Source: Rhizonema sp. PD37 (GTDB lineage Bacteria > Cyanobacteriota > Cyanobacteriia > Cyanobacteriales > Nostocaceae). From it: 36,841 bases of DNA. The stretch lies in the NCBI GenBank assembly GCA_029379215.1, contig JAQYWO010000052.1:1-36841 (forward strand), read 5' to 3'. The translations under genes were made by a program, and so were the position numbers. The notes below the pieces were generated by a model. That model did no database searches, was not told the DNA's origin, and saw only the letters and a program-made list of their open reading frames with translations. Of this stretch, positions 32,862 to 36,841 are shown one piece after another. Numbering within the stretch: the first letter of the stretch is position 1; each line of letters starts with the position of its first letter.

Positions 32862-35075
32862 TCACAAAAGCTTGTCAAGTGTAATTGGCAAATCGCGGAT
32901 GCGCTTGCCTGTGGCATGATAGACAGCGTTGGCGATCGCTGCAGCAGTTCCTGTAATGCCAATTTCACCGATTCCCTTGACACCAAGCGGGTTGACGTAT
33001 GGATCGTGTTCATCGACGAACAACACCTCAATTGCCGGAACGTCTGCATTTACTGGCACATGATATTCAGCTAAATCAGCATTGACAATACGTCCTCGAT
33101 GAGGATCAATGACAGTGTGTTCCATGAGCGCCATGCCGATGCCATAGACAATTCCACCGACGAGTTGACTATTAGCTGTTTTCGCATTGAGTAAGCGTCC
33201 AACACCATAGGCTCCCACCCAGCGCGTTACTCGCACCTCGCCTAAATCAGGTTCAACGCGCACTTCGGCAAACTGTGCGCCAAACGAATGCATGGAATAC
33301 TTCTCTTTTTCCTCTCCTGGCTTGGCATCCGCACTTGCTTCAATCATTTTCAATCCATGCCGTGCCAGAATTTCCCTATAAGTTTCAGTTGTGGACGATT
33401 TATTCTTTAAGAAAAAGCTTCCATCCTCAGCAATTATATCCTCGGCTTTTGAGCCATAAAGCGGCGATTTTTGATCAGCAAGTGCCAATTGCATCAGCTT
33501 ACTACGAGCTTCAGTTCCCGCCAAATGCACGGATGAGCCTACACTCGCAGCTGTTTGTGAACCACCGGAAACGGGTGTTTTTGGTAAAGTTGTATCACCC
33601 AACTCAATGCGGATTTTGTTAACTGGTATACCAAGAGCTTCAGCAGCAACTTGAGTCATTACAGTATAAGTTCCCGTACCAATATCCTGCGAGCCAGTCC
33701 GCACAACGGCTGTACCATCTGCCATAATTTGGGCGATCGCCGATGCTGGCGATCGGTTTGTGGGGTATGTAGCCGTCGCCATGCCCCAGCCGACCAAATA
33801 ATTGCCATCCCGCATCGAACGGGGCTTCGGATTGCGCTTTTGCCAGCCAAACCGCGAAGCTCCCAGTTTGTAACACTGTCTAAGTGACTTACTCGACCAA
33901 GGCAATCCTTTGTCAGCGTCTGTCTCAGCATAATTACGTAGACGCAGTTCGATAGGATCGATATTCAGCGCATAAGCCAGTTCATCCATTGCCGATTCCA
34001 AGGCGAACGAGCCTGAAGCTTCTCCAGGAGCACGCATGAAAGTTGGTGTACCCTCATCCAGGCGAACTAAACGGTGGCTGGTTTCGATATTTGGGCAAGC
34101 GTAGATCATGCGTGCTGTTTTCGCCACAGGTTCGATAAACTCATCAAAGGTGGAAGTCTGCGACGTACCAGAGTGTCGGAGTGCTGTCAATTTTCCCTCG
34201 CGGGTTGCACCGAGAGAAACCTGTTGAATTGTTTCCGGCCTATAGCCTACAGGACCATACATTTGTATGCGTCCCAGTACCAGTTTAACCGGGCGATTAA
34301 CCTGCCGTGCCGCCATTGCCGCTAGAGGTACATGTGACCAAGCCGATCCTTTGCAGCCGAAACCACCGCCCACATAGTAAGACATGGTACGGACATTCGC
34401 TGGCTCAATCCCTAAGACTCCCGCAACTTTTTCTTGACACTGAAAGATTCCTTGAGTAGCGTCATACAGCAGCAACTGCTCGCCCTGCCAAACTGCTGTT
34501 GTCGCATGAGGCTCCATTGGATTGTGATTTTCCACCGGAGTGGTATAAGTTTGCTCAACGCGGACAGCCGCCGTCGCTAGTCCTTGGTTGATATTGCCAT
34601 GAGACTTATCGGGCGGCTCGTTTCTGGGAACTTTACCTTGAGGCACGTATGCATTCGCAAGGTTGTCCTTCATATTCAGCGTTGGCTTTTCTTCCTCATA
34701 GCGAACTTGCACAAGGGAGGCAGCTTGCATGGCGCGTTCAAAGGTATCCGCAACCACAACACCAATATGCTGACCGCTATAAAGTACAATGTTATCTTGC
34801 AGCACTTGCAGCTTGCGACCTCCTCCTTTGTCGCCAAACGCCTTGGGCGCGTTAAGGTGGGTAATGACTGCCAGTACACCTGGTACTTGCTCCGCCGCCC
34901 GTGTATCAATTTGGGCAATCTTACCTTTGGCGATCGTGCTTTGAATCGTCACCCCGTAGGCTAGTTTGGCAACCGGAAACTCAGCCGAGTAACGTGCGCC
35001 GCCAGTCACTTTCAAATGTCCATCGACTCTGTTTAGCGGTTTACCCAATACTTTGTTTATATCTCCTGTTTTCAT
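32862..35075 (-). CDS. Mo-binding large subunit of PaoABC-type aldehyde oxidoreductase
   Basis: A 737-residue xanthine-oxidase-family catalytic subunit, close to the 732 residues of E. coli PaoC. It carries molybdopterin-binding motifs YYVGGGFGCKGSAWSH, MRAPGEASGSFALESAMDELA and GGSQTAASVGSSV, and the catalytic Glu in GVKGIGEIGITG (E704). It oxidises aldehydes to acids with water as oxygen donor. It carries no own Tat signal and would be exported with the small subunit. The start overlaps the FAD subunit's stop by four bases (ATGA), so translation is coupled. Substrate range unknown. Confidence 0.94.
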   Translation of the reverse strand: MKTGDINKVLGKPLNRVDGHLKVTGGARYSAEFPVAKLAYGVTIQSTIAKGKIAQIDTRAAEQVPGVLAVITHLNAPKAFGDKGGGRKLQVLQDNIVLYSGQHIGVVVADTFERAMQAASLVQVRYEEEKPTLNMKDNLANAYVPQGKVPRNEPPDKSHGNINQGLATAAVRVEQTYTTPVENHNPMEPHATTAVWQGEQLLLYDATQGIFQCQEKVAGVLGIEPANVRTMSYYVGGGFGCKGSAWSHVPLAAMAARQVNRPVKLVLGRIQMYGPVGYRPETIQQVSLGATREGKLTALRHSGTSQTSTFDEFIEPVAKTARMIYACPNIETSHRLVRLDEGTPTFMRAPGEASGSFALESAMDELAYALNIDPIELRLRNYAETDADKGLPWSSKSLRQCYKLGASRFGWQKRNPKPRSMRDGNYLVGWGMATATYPTNRSPASAIAQIMADGTAVVRTGSQDIGTGTYTVMTQVAAEALGIPVNKIRIELGDTTLPKTPVSGGSQTAASVGSSVHLAGTEARSKLMQLALADQKSPLYGSKAEDIIAEDGSFFLKNKSSTTETYREILARHGLKMIEASADAKPGEEKEKYSMHSFGAQFAEVRVEPDLGEVRVTRWVGAYGVGRLLNAKTANSQLVGGIVYGIGMALMEHTVIDPHRGRIVNADLAEYHVPVNADVPAIEVLFVDEHDPYVNPLGVKGIGEIGITGTAAAIANAVYHATGKRIRDLPITLDKLL

Positions 35076-36055
35076 GCCATTTCCCCTACCGTGAAGAGCG
35101 CCTTGACAATTGTACGTTTAGCCAGTTCGACCTTAAACGCGTTGTATTTTTGCGGTTTAGCTCCCTGGATTGCAGCGTCAGCTGCTGCTTGAAATGTTGC
35201 CTGGTTTGGTTGCTTGGAGACGAGTGCTTTTTCCGCTTCGTAGGCACGCCAGGGCTTTGTTCCTACTCCACCGAGGGCAATCCGTGCCGAGCGAATGATC
35301 CCATTTTGAATATCTAATGCAGCCGCAACTGATACCATTGCAAAGGCATAAGAGGCGCGATCGCGTACTTTCAAATAGTGCGATCGCTTAGCAAATGGCG
35401 TTGCTGGCAAGTCAACGGCAACAATTAACTCTCCGTGTTGTAGAACCGTCTCCTTTTCTGGCGTATCACCCGGTACGAGATGAAAATCTACTAGCGGAAT
35501 ACTACGCGTTCCGTTGGGACCACGTGTTTGCACAACCGCATCGAGTGCCACCATTGCCACCGCCATGTCTGAGGCATGGGTTGCAATGCAGCGATCGCTA
35601 GTGCCAAGAATTGCGTGAATCCGGTTATATCCCTCAATAGCTGGACAGCCGGAACCGGGAACGCGCTTGTTACATGGCATGGCAGTATCACGGAAGTAGT
35701 AGCACCGGGTACGTTGCAGCAAATTCCCGCCTACACTTGCCATATTCCTGAGTTGTGGTGAAGCTCCTGACAACAACGCTTCTGACAGCACAGGGTAACG
35801 CTCGCGAATCATTGTGTTATAGGCAACCTCGCTATTTCGTGCCATTGCTCCAATCCGTACGCCGTTGCCCTGCCTTTCTATCTTGGTTAACGGCAGTGGG
35901 TTAATGTCAACTAACTCTGTTGGCGTCTGTACATTCAGCTTCATCAAATCGATTAGGCTGGTACCTCCGGCTACGTAAGAGGCTTGGGCATCTGGAGTCA
36001 CTAACGCCACGGCATTGTCCGCAAGTCCTGCTTTCTTATAGCTAAACGGCTGCAT
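35072..36055 (-). CDS. FAD-binding subunit of PaoABC-type aldehyde oxidoreductase
   Basis: A 327-residue FAD subunit (PaoB is 318). The FAD-binding motif YVAGGTSLIDLMK (28-40) and SVGGNLLQRTRC are in place. Four cysteines, C118, C128, C137 (RCYYFRDTAMPCNKR and GSGCPAI) and C156 (TSDRCIATH), match the extra 4Fe-4S site that sets PaoB-type subunits apart from ordinary xanthine dehydrogenases. It passes electrons from the 2Fe-2S centres to the flavin. Its start overlaps the upstream small subunit gene by 14 bases. Confidence 0.93.
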   Translation of the reverse strand: MQPFSYKKAGLADNAVALVTPDAQASYVAGGTSLIDLMKLNVQTPTELVDINPLPLTKIERQGNGVRIGAMARNSEVAYNTMIRERYPVLSEALLSGASPQLRNMASVGGNLLQRTRCYYFRDTAMPCNKRVPGSGCPAIEGYNRIHAILGTSDRCIATHASDMAVAMVALDAVVQTRGPNGTRSIPLVDFHLVPGDTPEKETVLQHGELIVAVDLPATPFAKRSHYLKVRDRASYAFAMVSVAAALDIQNGIIRSARIALGGVGTKPWRAYEAEKALVSKQPNQATFQAAADAAIQGAKPQKYNAFKVELAKRTIVKALFTVGEMA

Positions 36056-36668
36056 CTTTTTTTCCCCCTAAGACATCGCGGACAGCATGGACAATATTTG
36101 GATAAGCACCGCAACGGCAGATATTGCCGCTCATCAGTTCGCGAATGTCAGCATCCGACTTAGCATGTCCTTCGTTCACCAAACCCACTGCCGAACAAAT
36201 TTGTCCAGGTGTACAGTAGCCACACTGAAATGCATCGCGGGCAACAAACGCGGCTTGCATCGGGTGGAGATTTTCTCCTTGCGCCAGCCCTTCAATCGTT
36301 GTTATTGAAGCGTCGGTGTGCATGATGGCAAATGTCAAGCACGAATTAATCCTGTGCCCATCAACCAGCACTGTACAAGCACCACACTGACCATGATCGC
36401 AGCCCTTCTTAGAGCCAGTCAAATTTAGACGCTCACGCAGCGCATCAAGTAGCGTCACACGAGGTTCGATTTTTAGCGCGTGTTCCACTCCATTGATACG
36501 CAGTTTGATATCAACAAAACTACTTGGATCAGGGGAGATCGCTGATGGGATATTAGACTGAGGCAATGGTAGAGCCTGTGTCTTTGTTATGAGACTCTCT
36601 GCCATAGCCCCCATTGAGCTTGCGATCGCAATCTGACCAAACCTTCGGCGTTTAAACCTCAGCCTCAT
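36042..36668 (-). CDS. 2Fe-2S subunit of PaoABC-type aldehyde oxidoreductase
   Basis: A 208-residue subunit with a twin-arginine-like leader (KRRRFGQIAIASS, then a Pro-rich segment), a plant-type ferredoxin domain with C90, C95, C98 and C110 (GCDHGQCGACTV), and a second domain with C149, C152, C184 and C186 (QCGYCTPGQICS, NICRCGAYP). Eight Cys thus carry two 2Fe-2S clusters. The leader points to export of the folded complex, as in PaoABC. It is the first gene of the operon; 36669-36841 upstream is AT-rich and must hold the promoter, though I see no clear boxes. Confidence 0.93.
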   Translation of the reverse strand: MRLRFKRRRFGQIAIASSMGAMAESLITKTQALPLPQSNIPSAISPDPSSFVDIKLRINGVEHALKIEPRVTLLDALRERLNLTGSKKGCDHGQCGACTVLVDGHRINSCLTFAIMHTDASITTIEGLAQGENLHPMQAAFVARDAFQCGYCTPGQICSAVGLVNEGHAKSDADIRELMSGNICRCGAYPNIVHAVRDVLGGKKDAAV

Positions 36669-36841
36669 ATCTATATTTTTTAAATTGTGAGTTTAGCTCG
36701 AATAGTAGAAAAAATACAATAGCAAAATACCTATCCGTAGGCTGAAGTTATCTTGAACACAGAGTTGGGAGTGTTATAACTGTAGAGGGTTCCCAACGGT
36801 CGAGTCATTTGTTATAATTAAGATGAAATTTACAATAGAAT

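Noticed and set aside
34649..35317. Long plus-strand frames opposite the molybdoenzyme genes
   Set aside because: They are antisense shadows of well-supported subunit genes.
1..36841. tRNA or rRNA genes
   Set aside because: No cloverleaf with conserved T-loop words or ribosomal RNA sequence was noticed by eye on either strand; a covariance search would be needed to exclude a tRNA.

Overview
The window reads as cyanobacterial chromosome, probably from a filamentous Nostocales-type genome. The octamer GCGATCGC (HIP1) recurs throughout. A magnesium chelatase gene (chlI) of cyanobacterial type is present. Heptanucleotide short tandem repeats, MITE-like inverted-repeat elements and a TnpB remnant litter the gaps. 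This taxonomic reading is inference from sequence style; no marker RNA gene is present.

Layout. 1-771: repeats and a strong intrinsic terminator, no convincing gene. 772-4532: a LysR regulator faces a block holding three NTF2/SnoaL-fold genes and the two ends of a gutted aldehyde dehydrogenase; the first NTF2-like gene is split by a 256-bp repeat element. 4533-5216: dense repeats. 5217-5960: an SDR. 6504-8593: a compact operon of an unknown small protein, an Xre-ImmA/IrrE protein whose HExxH motif reads HGYLH, and a PIN-like protein. 8676-15138 (minus): Gfo/Idh/MocA oxidoreductase, SemiSWEET, VapBC, a frameshifted GNAT, a 3-hydroxyisobutyrate dehydrogenase-like enzyme, a VOC protein and a zinc-free alcohol dehydrogenase/quinone reductase broken by an 11-bp tandem duplication. 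15330-19344 (plus): AraC remnant with a nonsense codon, aldo/keto reductase, SDR, Uma2-family protein, frameshifted MpaB-like oxygenase. 19622-26866: aromatic amino acid decarboxylase-like enzyme, panD (minus), large catalase katE, TnpB tail, Zn-alcohol dehydrogenase and SDR. 26997-30416: MITE, EamA-transporter stub, chlI, a small membrane protein and a nucleotidyltransferase. 30750-36668 (minus): an operon for a three-subunit molybdenum aldehyde oxidoreductase of PaoABC type, followed by its XdhC-like chaperone and MocA-like cofactor cytidylyltransferase.

Function. Apart from chlI and panD the content is accessory: redox enzymes for small carbonyl compounds (SDRs, AKR, ADHs, ALDH remnant, Mo aldehyde oxidase), peroxide defence (KatE) and toxin-antitoxin-like modules. 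At least eight genes are broken, each in a different way (element insertion, internal deletion, tandem duplication, nonsense, single-base shifts, truncation), so this looks like an accessory region in decay, though single-base shifts could be sequencing errors. The most unusual intact unit is the Xre-ImmA/IrrE(HGxxH)-PIN operon at 6504-8593.
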